DNA of 64,000 nt from the NCBI GenBank assembly GCA_027625915.1, contig JANTQA010000023.1, positions 7,006,001 to 7,070,000 of the forward strand, read 5' to 3'. This document shows positions 31,660 to 44,192 of the stretch, piece by piece. How positions within the stretch are numbered: position 1 is the stretch's first letter; each line of letters starts with the position of its first letter. The position numbers and the translations under genes were made by a program. The notes under the pieces are model-generated. The model made no database searches, was not told where the DNA came from, and saw only the letters and a program-made list of their open reading frames with translations. Source of the DNA: Anaeramoeba flamelloides (taxonomy: Eukaryota; Metamonada; Anaeramoebidae).

Positions 31660-33880
31660 TTTATATAAACTCTTTTTCAGTCAAAGTGGCCCAGTTTTAT
31701 TGAAGAAATGGAAGACATTCTATGAGTTTAATTCATTACTCTTATCAAATAAAAATTTTCAATTTTATGATCAAAATCATTTTTTCTCATTTTGTAAATT
31801 TTTTTTTGTTTTTTTTTTCTTTTTTATTTTTTCTTTAAAAATTAACTTTGAAAAAAAAAATGTTTGAAAAACCATAATAAACATAAAGAAAAGTTAAGTT
31901 TTGTATGTTCTTTTAATATTCATACATTTACAAGTAAAAAATCTTATTATCAAGGATTTTAAATACCTAAAGAAATTGTTAAATTTTGTACAAGACGTTC
32001 CAATGAATGGGCCCAAAAATTTTTTAACATTTTTTTTTTTTTGAAATTTATGGTTTGTTCAGATATTTCTTTTATAATTGAGGACTCTTATAAGAAGTTT
32101 ATTATTTCTAGTATTTCTAAACAATCTAAGTTTGGTTGATTATTATAAATAAAGTGACTTTTTCATTTTTGGCTGGGTTCCTTTGAGTGAAATGGAGTTT
32201 AGATATCTCATGTCAATGAACTTTATATGGTTTAATTACTGAATTTATAAAAAAAAATAATTGATTGGTTATAAAAAGTTTTGATTTTAAAATCCCCTAA
32301 TATTAATAAAGAAGAACCATATTAGGATTTATTTTCATGTACTGTATTTTTTTTCATTAAATATATTTACAAAAAAACAAGAAAAATTTATAGATAAACA
32401 AGTTTAAAATGAAAAATTTGATACATAATTTTAAAATTTCTTTCTTTTTTTTTCAATTATTTCTTATCTTTAATTTTATTGAGTAACTATAAGTTATCAA
32501 AGTCAAGTATAATCATTTTATATTTTTAAAGAATTCCAAAATAATTTATTTTGTAGGAAGCAGTCTTCATAAACCAATGCTTTAATAAAAGTATAATAAT
32601 ATCAAAAAAAAAAAAAAAAAAAAAAACAGGATTGATGAAAAAAACATCTTCTCTAACAACTTCTTAATTTTTATTACAGTCAGTCTCACTTTTAAGGCAC
32701 AAACTTTCAACGAAATTTAAGGCACAAGAAAATCTCAAATTAAAACACAATTTTTTGGAATTTTTATTTTCACAAATTATTTTACTAGAATTTGAATTTT
32801 TTGCCTTAATTTGAGATTTTTTTGTGCCTTAAATTTCGTTGAAAGTTTGTGTCTTAAAAGTGAAACTGACTGTATAAGTGTGTTTCCAAAAAGTTGAGTG
32901 TTTTTTTTTATTTCAAATAATATTCTCTTTTAAAGTATTTATATTTGTAAACACATTATATAAAATTAATTGGGATATTTTTCTTTTTTAAATATCAGAG
33001 ATTGCTGTTTTTTCATAATATCTTTTATAACAGATTTACATAAAATGAAATAAAAAAATAAGCTTTTTTTTTGAATAAAACAAGTTAAAAGAGTTCATCC
33101 AAAATTCTTAATATCTTATTGATACATATGTTTTTAAAAATAATAAAATCAAGTTATATGTTTTTCCTTCTCTACAACATTTCATCATGATTAAACCCAA
33201 TGTTAATTTTTTTTATCATCAAATAGTAAAGATAACCTATAATTTTCAATCTTAAAAAATAATCTTATAAGTAATTGAGATTAGAAATTTTATTATCTTT
33301 TATTAAATTGATTATATAAACTCTATTTTAGTCAAAGGGGCCGAATTTTATTGAATGAATGGAAAAAATTCTATGATTTTAATTCTTTTCTCTTTTCAAA
33401 CTAAATTTTCAATTAATAGATCCAAATCATTTTTTCTCATTTCATCAATTTTTTTTTCTTTTTTTTTTTACTTATTTTTTTTTTTAAATTGAATTTCAAA
33501 AAAAAATAACTTTTTGAAACTCCAGATTAGTACAATGAAACGGGAGGATTAGTCTTTTTCTTTCAAAATTCATACATTTACAATAAATGGAACTTATAGT
33601 CAACACTTTTAATTTCCTAACAATCTTGAGAATATTGCACAAGAAATTAAAATGAAAACGGGACTAAAATATTTTTTAACATTTTTTTTTGGAAATTTAT
33701 GGCTTGTTCGGATATTTTTATCTTAAATCTCAATATAATCAAGTTTATCATTTCTCTTATTTCTAAACAATTGTAGTTTGTTTGGTTCTGAAAAAAAAAA
33801 AAAAAAAAAAAAAAAAAAAGCGAATTTTTCATTTTTAATTTGCCCCCTTTGAGCGAAATGGAGTTTACAAACAAAAAAGC
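31660..33880 (+). repeat. Diverged direct duplication, spacing about 1.64 kb
   Basis: About 31660-32215 and about 33305-33880 match in order: TATATAAACTCTNTTT-AGTCAAA-GGCC, then an ATTCTATGA-TTTAATTC block, CCAAATCATTTTTTCTCATTT-like, and near the end CTTTGAGYGAAATGGAGTTTA. Identity is moderate with many indels. No frame spans either copy. The MITE at 32677 lies between them. Confidence 0.6.
32675..32874. mobile_element. MITE copy 8
   Basis: 32677-32872 (196 bp) with TA duplications; left terminus CAGTCAGTCTCAC (one change) and right terminus intact. It is inserted in AT-rich DNA between the two copies of the duplicated segment. Confidence 0.88.
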
Positions 33881-34588
33881 AAAATTGATAATAAATCTGA
33901 ATCATTTTCCGAAAAATAGCACTTTTTGATATTTAAATAGTTTTTTTTTTGAATTAAGTTGAATAAAGGTATTTAACAATAAAAATCTGTAACCTTTTCC
34001 GAAATAAACTTTTTCTATAAATTATAAATAGCTGGCAAAAATCCTTTTTTTCCTTACAATCATTCATTTTTTGGGATTTTTATTGTTATTTTCAAAATTA
34101 GTTTCTGAACATACGCTTATTTTTTTAAACATTTACATATAATAATTAATTGTATTACTATTTTTTTAGTAAGACAAAAAAATTGAATTAAAAAAACGAT
34201 TTGAAAAATCGTCAAAAAATATATATATTTTTTCTTCAAATAGAATTTATTAGGTTAGAGTATAAAAAATGAAAAAAGGATTTGAAAAATAAAATTAAAG
34301 AAAATGCGAAATCAAAAAAAGAATTACTAAAACAATTTTAAATGAAAAAATCGATAATACTTTTCCAATTTCCAAATTAAAAAGTGATTTCTTAATTTGC
34401 ATTTTATTTAGTATGATTTGCTGATTTTTTTTGGTGTTAGACAATTATTGATAATCAAAAAAAAAAAAAAAATAATAATAAAATAAAATTGAAAAATAAA
34501 ATAACTATTTTAAATGAAAAAAAAAAAAGAGCAAATAAAAAACAAATTAATTCAGATCAAATTGCTTTTTAATTTTTCAAAATTCGTT

Positions 34589-36595
34589 TTACAAATTGGA
34601 ATTTTTATTTAATTGGTAATATTCAATTGAATCTTCTAATACTTCAACAATCATTTGTGGGCCTTCACCTCCGGTCAGTTCAATTTTACTGGTATACAAA
34701 TATTTGACAAAAATTTCCAGGCTTTCAATTGTTTTGTTTGAATAATCTTGAACTGAATTTGTATTCTTGACATTTTCATTTAACAAAAGATTTTGAAACA
34801 TTTCTCTAAATACACCAGATCTTGCGACTAAAGTATGTTTATGAACGGGGATTGCTTCAAAATCATCATCATCATCATCAAAATCGTCATCATTATCTTC
34901 CATTTTAACTTAAAGTTCAAAATCTTTTGAATCTTCATCTTTGTATAATTTTAAAAGATCTTGTTCAAATTTGCTTGTGGGAGGGAAAGGTAAATTCAAA
35001 GAATCAAAAAATTTTGTAATTAATACTGGATCAAGAATTGTACCAAAATAAACCCATTGTAAAAATGTATTTATTTCTTCTCAGGAGAAAGTATTTTTCA
35101 AAAAGATTTCATTAATTTCTTCGATTTTTAAATTCGTTCTTAATTCAACAATGATTTTGTGAATTGGAATTTCTTCGTTACGACTGGCGATTAATTTTGA
35201 ATCGCAATATTTTTTTGATTCATAAAACTTTTTGAAGTCTTGTTTCAGAGTACTAACATCAAGATCTTGATAAAGGAAAATATTTTCAGTTCCAAATGAA
35301 AAATTTAAAGGAAGGGAATTTTTGATAAAATATTCTGGAACGTTGATCTTCCTTGGCTTATTCCAAACCTCTTTGTTGTTTTGGTATTGTTCTGTTGGTT
35401 GGTTGTTGGTATTAAAATTCCACCCATACAATTCATTTTCAGAAGTTAAAACACATACAGTGGCATACCCTCCTGATATTTTGACCACTTTTTTGTCCTT
35501 GAGCAATGGAATCTCCTTAAATCTTGTTTCCACTTTCCCACAGCCACTCGTAGCGGAACCACAGCCATAAGCCTTCCCTTCTTTGGTAATTAGTACCGAA
35601 CTCGAAAAGCAAAATATATCTAAAATTTCCGATGCTTTCCAATCGTCAACCTTTTTCGGTGATATTATCTGATTCGGTTTTTCAGACGAAAGTTCATCTA
35701 CACTTGAATAAGTCAACCCTGCGGCATATAATTCTTTGTTTTTGGTTGTTAAAATAAAAGTGATATTCCTGTACTCCTCCAAAGACTCTTGTCACGTTCT
35801 TTTAAATCAAAACTGGGAGATTTTTATGATTGTTTTTTGCTCCATCTCCAAGCCTTCCTTGAGAATTGGTTGTTTGGAATTTGTGTTTTGTTAAATTTTC
35901 ACGTTTGGTAGTGTATTGGTTATTTTGGAAGGTATTGTGTTTTTTGATTTTTTTTTTGATTTTGTTTATTTCGGGGTTTAAAAGTAGGCTGTAAATAAAG
36001 AGTAATAAGTTTCAAGGGAAAAATAAGTTTCTCGCTGTGTTTTATCATTCAAAATTGAAAATAAAAAGGAAAAAAGAAAAAATTTACCTAAATTTAACCT
36101 TTTGCATAAAGATCACCATTTTTACATACAAAATAATTGGACCAACATACCATTGCAAATGATTCGACAAGTCGATCATTTTCTTTTTCATTAAAAAAAG
36201 GTACAGGTGCGACTTGTTTCCAGGTACTTTGGCTACAATCAGAGAGAGGGATTTCGCAATAAGGACATTCTATCTTTACTCTAGCGAATAGCCCTACCCA
36301 GAGACTGTTAGAATTAAAAAAGTTGAATAGCCAGATTGGTTTTCTTTTATTTCCTCGTTTTTAATTTTGTACTTGTGTGTGATATTCTCTTTGTAAAATT
36401 CTAGTTGGTTGGTTCCTCTCCAAATTAAACAACAAAGGTTCGAGGAACTTCCAGAAACAATTTTTTTACTTCTTTTTGATTTTCGATTATTGACGTGTCG
36501 ATAGGAATCCATTGTGGGAGTTTGGATTGCTTTGAATCAACTAAAAAAGTCACGAAACTCTGTTTACCACTAACAAAGATACTTGACTCAGTCAT
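34589..36595 (-). pseudogene. RCC1-repeat plus BTB-domain gene, multiply disrupted
   Basis: The ATG at 36593-36595 opens MTESSIFVSGKQSFVTFLVD. A frame change in a seven-A run leads to SGSSSNLCCLIWRGTNQL, and another frame gives VESFAMVCWSNYFVCKNGDLYAKG. After a probable ~115-bp intron (acceptor TTTACAG at about 35989) comes NSQGRLGDGAKNNHKNLPVLI, a classic RCC1 repeat, then a stop and a frame change into 35782-35081 (ELYAAGLTYSS, KAYGCGSATSGCGKVETRFK, NELYGWNFNTNN). This frame continues past an in-frame TGA (35080-35078) and later a TAA into 34903-34589, whose IPVHKHTLVARSGVFREMF is a BTB core. RCC1-BTB proteins are usually adaptors for cullin ubiquitin ligases. At least four disruptions argue for a pseudogene. 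Assembly errors in A runs could explain only some. Confidence 0.75.
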
Positions 36596-38040
36596 TTTGT
36601 CTCAAAAAAATAATAATTAAGGACAATTAGAGATTGAGAATTGAAAAAATGGAAAACCAATTTCAATCTTTCATAAACAACAAAAAAATTGTAAAAACAC
36701 TTTTAGTTTTTTGAAATTATACAAAATTTAAATAGATAGTCAAGGAAAAAAATACCTAACATTAAAAAAAAATAATTGATAAGATTTTTAATTGTGAATA
36801 TTAGTAAAAATATTGTGTTTTCTCAGCAATTATTCAATAATTTCTTTTTTTAAGAATAACCAAAATATTTTGAATTAGAACTCACACACTTTTTAGAATG
36901 ATGGCCATTGAAAATAGACTTTTTCAAAACATCATTTAATCAAATCAAAAAAACCAGTATAATAAATTATTATTTTCTTAACTCTAGTAAACCTCAATAA
37001 AACTCGATTGTTTTTTTCATAAAAACTTTATCTACTTTTACTATCCAACAATTACTTGAGGATTTTATAGATCCCACACTTTAATGAACTTTAGGTAGGG
37101 TTGTTACTTGGTTCATAAAAAATTAGGTTATTTATAAAAAGGATTTGATTGAAAATATCTGTAATTATCGATCAATTTTGCTCTTATTCAACAATTTTGA
37201 AGTTTTGTCAGGTATTATTTTAAATGCCCTGTCTTTTTTCCAGAATCTTAATCAAAAATGAAAATCGGATAAGCTTATAATAGACAAGTTTTGGCCAAAC
37301 AAAACTTTTAATTAATTTAAACAAATTCAGGTGTTTCTCAGTTCGATTTGGAAACAATCACATTTTTATAATCCGAGTTTGTATTGAAAGAACGAAAAAA
37401 AATGATATTTTAGGAATCATATTAGATGATATTAAGGGGTTCGAAGAACGAAGATTAATATAATCTTACAACCAGAACAATCTCATTATTTTCAGCCTGG
37501 AAGGGGATCAAAAACGAGAAATTTTAACAAGTGGACTGTTGAACAAATAAACCTAATATGAGATGATATGTATTTTTTCAACTTGGGATCTAAACTCAAA
37601 GAATAAAAAAACAAACAATAAAAACAAATTTAAACAAGTAAAAACCAATTTTTTATTTTTAAATGGTACCTGGAGAACTTATTCTTCAAAGAATCCTTTC
37701 TCCCAACTGAATGATTGAAAACATTGAAATTATGTGATTACTTTTCATACATTGGGGATAAAACTTGGTTTAAATTTCCAACCAAAATATAAATCAGATC
37801 TACCAACTTTACAATATATTCTTTTTCTCCTTTTATTTCCGGCTTATTTAGAAACAAACTACCCCAAAATAACATCCTGGATCTATTATGTGTTCTTAAC
37901 ATTTGACTTTTTTTGAACATTCCTCTAAAATTTCTCAACTTGACTTTTTAAAAAAAAAATGTTTGTTTTCCTTCCTTTTATTGTTGATTTCGAAAAAAAT
38001 CAGATACTTGTATTCCAGTCTTAATTTTTAAAAAGACTTT
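36596..38040. other. Intergenic with a dispersed repeat
   Basis: No gene is supported. The segment from about 37320 belongs to the repeat pair listed next. ORFs at 37734-37938 on either strand are frames of that repeat. Confidence 0.45.
37320..37945 (+). repeat. Dispersed repeat, copy 1 (copy 2 at about 48115-48710)
   Basis: About 600 bases match copy 2 in the same orientation. Shared blocks include GATTTGGAAACAATCAC, GAGTTCGAAGAACGACGATT-like with AATATAATCTTA, GATAAAACTTGGTTTAAAT and GAACATTCCTCYAAAATTTCT. The region around the AATATAATCTTA block is itself partly palindromic. On the minus strand both copies keep a short reading ending FKPSFI--V, which may mark the end of a former protein. 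The family is not recognised. Confidence 0.65.
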
Positions 38041-38760
38041 TAATAAGATAAAATCAAATAATGAAAATGAAAATGATTAAACATAAATTATTATGATTGA
38101 TATAGTTAAATACTTTAATTCAATAAATTTAAAAATAATTAGAAGAACTATTAAAAAAATTGATTATTATAAAAATTATTAAAAACTTTTATTATTAAAA
38201 TAATATCAAGGAGAAGGACTTGGTATATTCTAAAGCAATTCGTTATCTCCAATTATATTTACTCGAATATCCAATTTTCTTTTATTTAAAACTCCTATAA
38301 TTAACAAACAATGATTGAATATTTGCAGTTGATTTTATCGTCATTATAAAAGGGGATAAAAGAAAGAAAATCTAAAATTATGGGAAAGATTTGAAAATAT
38401 TCAATTTGAACTAAAACCGAATAAAGGTAAAACAATTATATCAAAATATTTTTGAAAAAAATTAAATGATTGTGTATTTTTTTGATAACATTTCACATTT
38501 AGTTTATAATTTTAAAAAATAGAAAGAAACCGATAACAGCTGCTAAAAAAATATTTACTAACAATTCTCTAATAATAGTGTGAAAATTAGATTATTTCAA
38601 TCTTTTATATTAATTCAATTAATATTTGATTATAGTAATATTTTATTATAAAATAAAACCACTAAATTATTTAAAACCATTAATTAATTCATCTATTATT
38701 GAAATATATATAATAAATAGAAACACACCAATTTATATTTACAAAACAGAATTTATAATT
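38041..38760 (+). pseudogene. LINE RT relic, strongly decayed
   Basis: DNA similarity to the RT of LINE copy 2 is visible without an open frame: a block like IIMIDI-K-F-SI near 38090-38120, a block like YQGEGLGIF then LSPIIF near 38200-38260, and a NKQ-LNIC--FYRHYKRG block where FADD should be near 38310-38350. Many stops and indels make it clearly older than copies 1 and 2. Confidence 0.65.
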
Positions 38761-38799
38761 GAAAATATGTTAGAATAGTTAATAAAAAAAAATTAAAAT

Positions 38800-39310
38800 T
38801 CAAAAAAAAAAATTATTTTTCCTTATTTTAAATTTCCAAAGATTTAAATTTCTTCAATTTAAAACAAATTTTCTTCTTTAAGTGAACAACAAATTTAATT
38901 TCAACAAATCTAATTTGTGATTATATATTAACCCTCGATAATTAGAAAGTAGAGTATTTTGTAACATTCTTGAGACAAAAATAATACATTTGAGAATAAA
39001 AAAAATCTTCGATACTCAAAAAGTTCCAATGGATTAGACTTCAAAATCAACACAGTTGTTTCCAAAATTATATAGTCAAACAATTCTAATTGGAAATTTA
39101 ATGTAACTCTTTGGCCCTCACTTTCTTATAATGTCCTCTTTTTCGATTGTTGATTTTTGGAGATCCATCGTAGGTTACATGATTGGTTGGTTTTTGATTA
39201 CTATTATACACTCTTAAAAAATATAAAATTGTATTTTTTTCCATTCAAATAATTATTTTTAATCATAATGGCTCCACCCTTAAATAAATTTTTAATGAAA
39301 AATTTCATTC
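38800..39310 (+). repeat. Dispersed repeat, copy 2 (copy 1 at about 900-1440)
   Basis: It carries CACAGTTGTTTCCAAAATTATATA, TTGTTGATTTTTGGAGATCC, GATTGGTTGGTTTTTGATTA and ATGGCTCCACCCTTAAA in the order seen at 900-1440. The two copies share indels relative to each other throughout, with no coding potential. It directly follows the decayed LINE RT. Confidence 0.6.
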
Positions 39311-40594
39311 TAAATTTAATTTTTATAATTATTTTTTTTTTTTATTGGTGTTGTTTTTAACTTCTAATTTCGTAATTTTTTTGACAATTTCTTCAGAATG
39401 GGAATTCTTCTTAAGAATTGACTGTAAAATAATTAAATAATTCAAGGCTCCCCAAGGTTATATCTTGGCCCTTAAAAAAAGAACAACTTTTCAAGATCTC
39501 AAAATATAAAAGTAAATTGAAATTAAAAACACACTCAGGATTTTATATTTATAAATTGAAACTATTTGGAAGCCAAATAGATATCTTTAAAATATATATT
39601 TAATATATTTACCTTTAAATTTTGTCAATAACTTGTGTTTACTAAACTTCATTTTATTTTAAAAAATTTTATAATTTTGAAAATCCAAAATTGATTTTTT
39701 TTTTGAAAAAATTGTATTTGATTTTTTTGAAAATTATTGAAAATATTTAATATCTACGACTAAAATTATTGTATTTTTTGTTTTATTTACAAATTTTCAG
39801 TAAATAATATTACAAAAAAATATTGATTCTTAAGTGAATATTAAAAAATAAAGGTGATTTGTTGATCAATAAACTAATAGAGAAAAATAAAATACTAAGA
39901 TAATTAACTGAAAAGTTTTTTATTTTTAAGCTAAGTATTATTCAAAAATATTAATTTGGTTTTAAATGTAGATTATTAGTTGAATCTTGAATTTAACAAG
40001 ATTAAAGAGGTTTTGGAAACGTTTTTTGATCATAAGAGATTTAAATAGAATTGTATTGAAAAAAAAAAGGAATTGATATACTAAAAAATTTATAAACATT
40101 TAATTTTTCTTCGAAATTAATTTTTTGAAAACTACACCATGAAAAATTTCAAATTTTAAAGGATCAAAATGTAATTTAGAGAACGGTAAGACAAAAAAGT
40201 AGTCCTTAATTGGTATTTTTTTAAAGTGGAATTTTTTTGAAAAAATTCAATCTTCAATGGAGACATTGTGGATTTTGTAACATCATTGTTCTTAATGAAA
40301 GTTACTTTTTGAGATAATTTGATCGAGCCAGATTTAAAAAAATACAAATATAGTCTGGAAAGAAAACCATATATAACTTGAATAATGGGTAGTAATTAGA
40401 TTTTATCATTTTCTATTTGAAGAAAATAACGAAAAATTGAAATTTATTTCCTCAACTCATTGAAAGAATAGTTTAATTTCCAGTTTGGACTTTTTAAATT
40501 GTTTTGTGTTGGCTGTGTGTATTTTACTTGTACTGAAAAAAAGGAATTGTATTATACCAGTAAAAGAATTGTTGGTATTTGAGTAATAACTATT

Positions 40595-41032
40595 CTTGAA
40601 AAAAGGTGAAACAGGGAAAAAATGTTCAACAAAGTTTTTAATTGGGAACCTGAATAGAAACCGAAGAATGAAAAAGTTAGATCAATTATCAAGAAGAAAC
40701 CAATTGACTTCAAATAATTGATAATATTATTTTCAATCAAGCCAATAAATACAATTTAAATCTACTTTTTCTCGAAATTGTTCTTGTAAATTGGAGATCT
40801 CAAAAATAATTAATTTTTGAACAAATTTTTAATAAGTGATCAATCAAAGAAAAACCTGATCTAAAAGATAGCATTAAAAAAGCTGTTATTGTGCCGAAAA
40901 CTACATTTTGTCTATATTTATTAATTTATTCTTTTATTAATTGATCTTTGACTTTGAATTGTTGGGGTCTATTAAGGTTCCCAATTAAAAACTGAGTTGA
41001 ACATTTTTTCCCTGTTTCACTTTTTTTCCAGA
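40595..41032. repeat. Inverted repeat pair (about 40595-40690 and 40937-41032)
   Basis: GAAACAGGGAAAAAATGTTC in the left arm is matched by GAACATTTTTTCCCTGTTTC in the right arm. The match extends through the GGGAACCT/AGGTTCCC block and toward AATTGATC on both sides, with a loop of about 245 bases. Arms are about 95 bp with modest divergence. There are no TA-flanked ends, so an old foldback element or paired copies of one repeat are possible. Confidence 0.65.
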
Positions 41033-41739
41033 ACGATAAAGTAATATTTTTAAAACATTTACGTTATTTAAATTATAAATGGCAAAAAATTTCTACTTTA
41101 TTTCCCTTTTTTAAATTTTTAGAGTTTTAAAAGTAAAATATTTGACGTTGTGTAAACTCTGTGTATACCTTGGTATCTTTTTTTTATGAGCTACATTGTG
41201 TCAGGTTAGAATTCTAGATTAAACAATTATCCAATTATTTTTTACCGAAATTTTTTCCTTACAACCAAATTTATTTGTTTGAATAAAATAAAATTCCGTT
41301 CCTTGAGAGCTGTTTCCCTGAAAATAAGTATACCTTTCCTCCCATTTTGCTTGACGGATCTTGAAATTATTCTGTTTAAAATAACTTGAAAATAATAAAT
41401 CGTTAAAAATATTTTGATTTTTTTTCAATTTTGCAAAAAGATTTAATAATTTTTTTGAACTCTATGAAAGCAAACGAAAGTTTGGATTAAACTGCATTTT
41501 CATCAAATTTAAGAGGATCTATTTCAAAAAACACATTAATCAAAAATAGTTTTTGCTTGAATAAAATCAATATTTTGTGGTTTTTCAAAAAACATGATCT
41601 TTAAATTCAATGAATTCAAAGACTCTGAGAAGCGTTATTTTTAAAAATGAACTCTTTTAACAAATCTGTAAAAAACTCCAAACATATTATTTGGTATGAA
41701 AAAATAAAATTGAATATTCTAATTTATAAAAATATTATT

Positions 41740-42590
41740 ATAATTACTTTCCATCTTTATTCATTGAGTTTATTCACAATAGAACCAATATTCCATGTAC
41801 TTAAAAATCTTGAGCGTTTTATATTTATTGTTGTAAGAAATAGTACTACCATTTTTAAAAAATCTACATTAGAGAGAAAAAAGCACTATTTTGAGGCAAA
41901 AATTTTTAAATGAACGGTACAATGGTTTTTTCGTTAGTTTTAATTACAGGATATGTACTTTGAATAGATAATAACTAATAGTTTTGAAAACTTTCTACTA
42001 ATCCAAAAAAAACACAAACATGGACAAAAAATTATAACTCAAGATAAATATTCCTTTGAATTGGTTTTCGAGGATTCAAAAGAATTGAGTATAATCAATG
42101 GATTTTGCACAATTCTTTTAAATTTTGGAAAAACCTAACAAAAAGTGCTCTGTGGGATTCTAAAGAATTGGGTAAAATCATTGGATTGAGCACAATTCTT
42201 TTAAATTCTGGAAAACTTTATGGTTAAATCCAAAAAATAATATTTTTGCAATTTCCTTAACAAATAATTCTTATGTAATACAAATAATTGATTTTCCCTT
42301 CCAAATAGATTTATTTCATTTAAAAGACATAAAAAAAGAATAAAGTGAAGTCTTAACTCTCAAGAAAAAAATTTTCAAATTTTTTACTATTAAATTTGAC
42401 AACAATTTTGTAGAACCTGTAAAACAAGACATTTTTCAACTTAATTAGTAAAATATCCTAATAAAAAATTACTTGATCCAAGATCTCTTTTAAACCAAAA
42501 GTGTTTATTTCTTGAAGAGTTATTAAAAAGTGTAAAATTAACAAATTTTTATAATATTAAAATAAAATTTTTTTATGATCAATTTCAAAA
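41740..42590 (+). repeat. Composite of dispersed repeats shared with 47.9, 50.9 and 51.8 kb
   Basis: Three blocks: 41740-41910 resembles 47925-48070 (TTTATTCACAATA-AA-CAA, then a GTA-TACCA-TTTTTA block). About 42080-42235 holds two tandem copies of a GGATTCTAAAGAATTGGGTA / GCACAATTCTTTTAAATTYT unit of about 105 bp, related to 51740-51900. 42360-42590 resembles 50870-51090 (TTTTTTACTATTAAATTTGA then TTGATCCAAGATCTYTTWTTAACC). All are non-coding and old. Confidence 0.5.
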
Positions 42591-43466
42591 AAAATATTGA
42601 AAAAAAAAATTTTTTTTTACGAATTTCTTTTTCTCAACTTTAAAACTCTTTTTTATTCTCACACTTTGTGTTTTCTAAAAGTTAAAGACTCTTTTGAAAA
42701 TCCATTATTATTTCACTTCCGCTCAAAGTTTTATTTGAAAATCTCAAATTAATTTATCTCATTTTACAAAACAATATTGAAAAGCTTTAAAAAATATTAA
42801 ATTACAAAAACAGGAGTTTTTACCAATACACTATCTAAAATAAGACTGAAACAAATGTCAATAAAAAGGTATAAACTCTTGAAAGACAAACTTTTCAATA
42901 TTATGGTTTTGTCCATTTGAGTGTCAAAAAGTTTTTCTTGAAAGAATACAATTTTTGATAAAAATCAAAATAAAAAGTTATGAAACTTATTTTACTGACA
43001 ATAGTTCGTGGTTGTTTTCAGATAGACGAAGTTCCTAAAGTGCCTTTGAATTTTTTTTTTTAAATTTCCAAGAGAAAAGAAAACGTTTTTGGTTTTGTCT
43101 ATGTAATACTTGTTTTTTTTTTTTTTTGAAAAATAGGTTGGTGGTAATAAAATTTCAAATGTCTCAAAATGTAAGTCGCAATAGTAACTCTGAAAATTCC
43201 TTGGCTAAACCAATTTCTGAAGAATTGATTTCGAATTAAATTCGTAAAAATTTCAAAAAACCCCTAACGCAAACACTTTTCACAAACCTTTGAAGTCTTT
43301 TTTATGAACCTGATTTATTTTGAAAGTGTTTGTAAGGCTTGGAAATTGCCCAAAAGAATTGGGAGAAGGTAAATACTCTAATCTATGTCAAAGTCATAAG
43401 ATTTTTTGATGAGAAAATGATCTTGGAAAATTCATTTTATTTACTTTCCCTTTAATTTTCCTTGCC

Positions 43467-44192
43467 ATGTTTCGCAATATTTTTCTTTTCACACTCCTCT
43501 TTTTACCTTTCGTGTTTTCTGATGTACCCATTAACCCAACTCAATTAATAAAGAAAGTGGGGAACAATAATTATTATGATGAATATCATTGTTACTATTC
43601 CGAAGAGTATGCAGATTTCTACATTATTGGATATTGCTACGCTAAAGAGAATGCACAAGAGAGTATTAGATACACACTCTCAGACGAAGAAACTATAACA
43701 GTTTGGGATTACAAGGATCAAGATTGCACATTTCTGGAGTCCAAGACAACTTTTTTGCTAAACAACTGCTATACAAATTACATGTATTCTATTCAAGAAG
43801 TCGACAGTGACCTCATTGGGAAATATAAGGATTGTACGACTCAAAATGCTGTTAGTACGTTTTTGGCTGGCTATTGCCTTTCGGATGGGTGTTCGACTTG
43901 CATCAGTTCCTCAATGAAAATGCTTGACGAGAACAAAGAATCTTTTCAGGAGCACTATTTTGATCATACCGAAGGGTGCTGTGGGAGTTCGAATTCACAA
44001 GGCTCAAATGTTCTCTTAGATTACTGTCAAAAAAATGGAGACGTCTACCGATTACAATATAGCCTAAACGAAACCAACAAAAACGATCCAGATGATGTAG
44101 ACGAAACAAGTGGTGCATCATTAAGTTCAAGATCAATTTTGGTCTCAATCTTTTTAATTTTATTTTTTCAATATTATAAATTCTTTTTTTAA
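43467..44192 (+). CDS. Secreted cysteine-rich protein, probably GPI-anchored
   Basis: A 241-residue protein. Residues 1-18 are a clear signal peptide (MFRNIFLFTLLFLPFVFS). The mature part has about 14 cysteines, including YHCYYSE, IIGYCYAKE, YLSDGCSTCISSS-type and EGCCGSSNSQ, which suggests several disulfides. The C-terminus has a small-residue site (TSGASLSSRS) followed by a hydrophobic end VSIFLILFFQYYKFFF without charged tail, the hallmark of a GPI-attachment signal. A single transmembrane anchor is the alternative. N-glycosylation (NETN) is possible. No catalytic family is recognised. Its GC content is visibly higher than the flanks and the frame is intact, so it is a confident gene. Likely role: surface protein, inferred from topology only. 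The ATG at 43467 starts the signal peptide exactly. Confidence 0.85.
   Translation: MFRNIFLFTLLFLPFVFSDVPINPTQLIKKVGNNNYYDEYHCYYSEEYADFYIIGYCYAKENAQESIRYTLSDEETITVWDYKDQDCTFLESKTTFLLNNCYTNYMYSIQEVDSDLIGKYKDCTTQNAVSTFLAGYCLSDGCSTCISSSMKMLDENKESFQEHYFDHTEGCCGSSNSQGSNVLLDYCQKNGDVYRLQYSLNETNKNDPDDVDETSGASLSSRSILVSIFLILFFQYYKFFF

Larger units (their letters stand above)
39311..43466. other. Gene-free region with several repeat pairs
   Basis: No gene is supported. It contains an inverted pair (40595-41032), a segment shared with about 47925-48070 (41740-41910), a tandem duplication (about 42080-42235) and a segment shared with about 50870-51090 (42360-42590). The frame at 41647-41913 is a reading of one of these repeats. 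Confidence 0.45.

Noticed and set aside
34904-35083. Reassigned TGA (or TAA) codon to explain the RCC1-BTB frame
   Set aside because: Intact genes in the window (1329-aa protein, PI3K adaptor, GPI-like protein, PAS-like protein) end with standard stops and contain none in frame, and this locus also has frameshifts.
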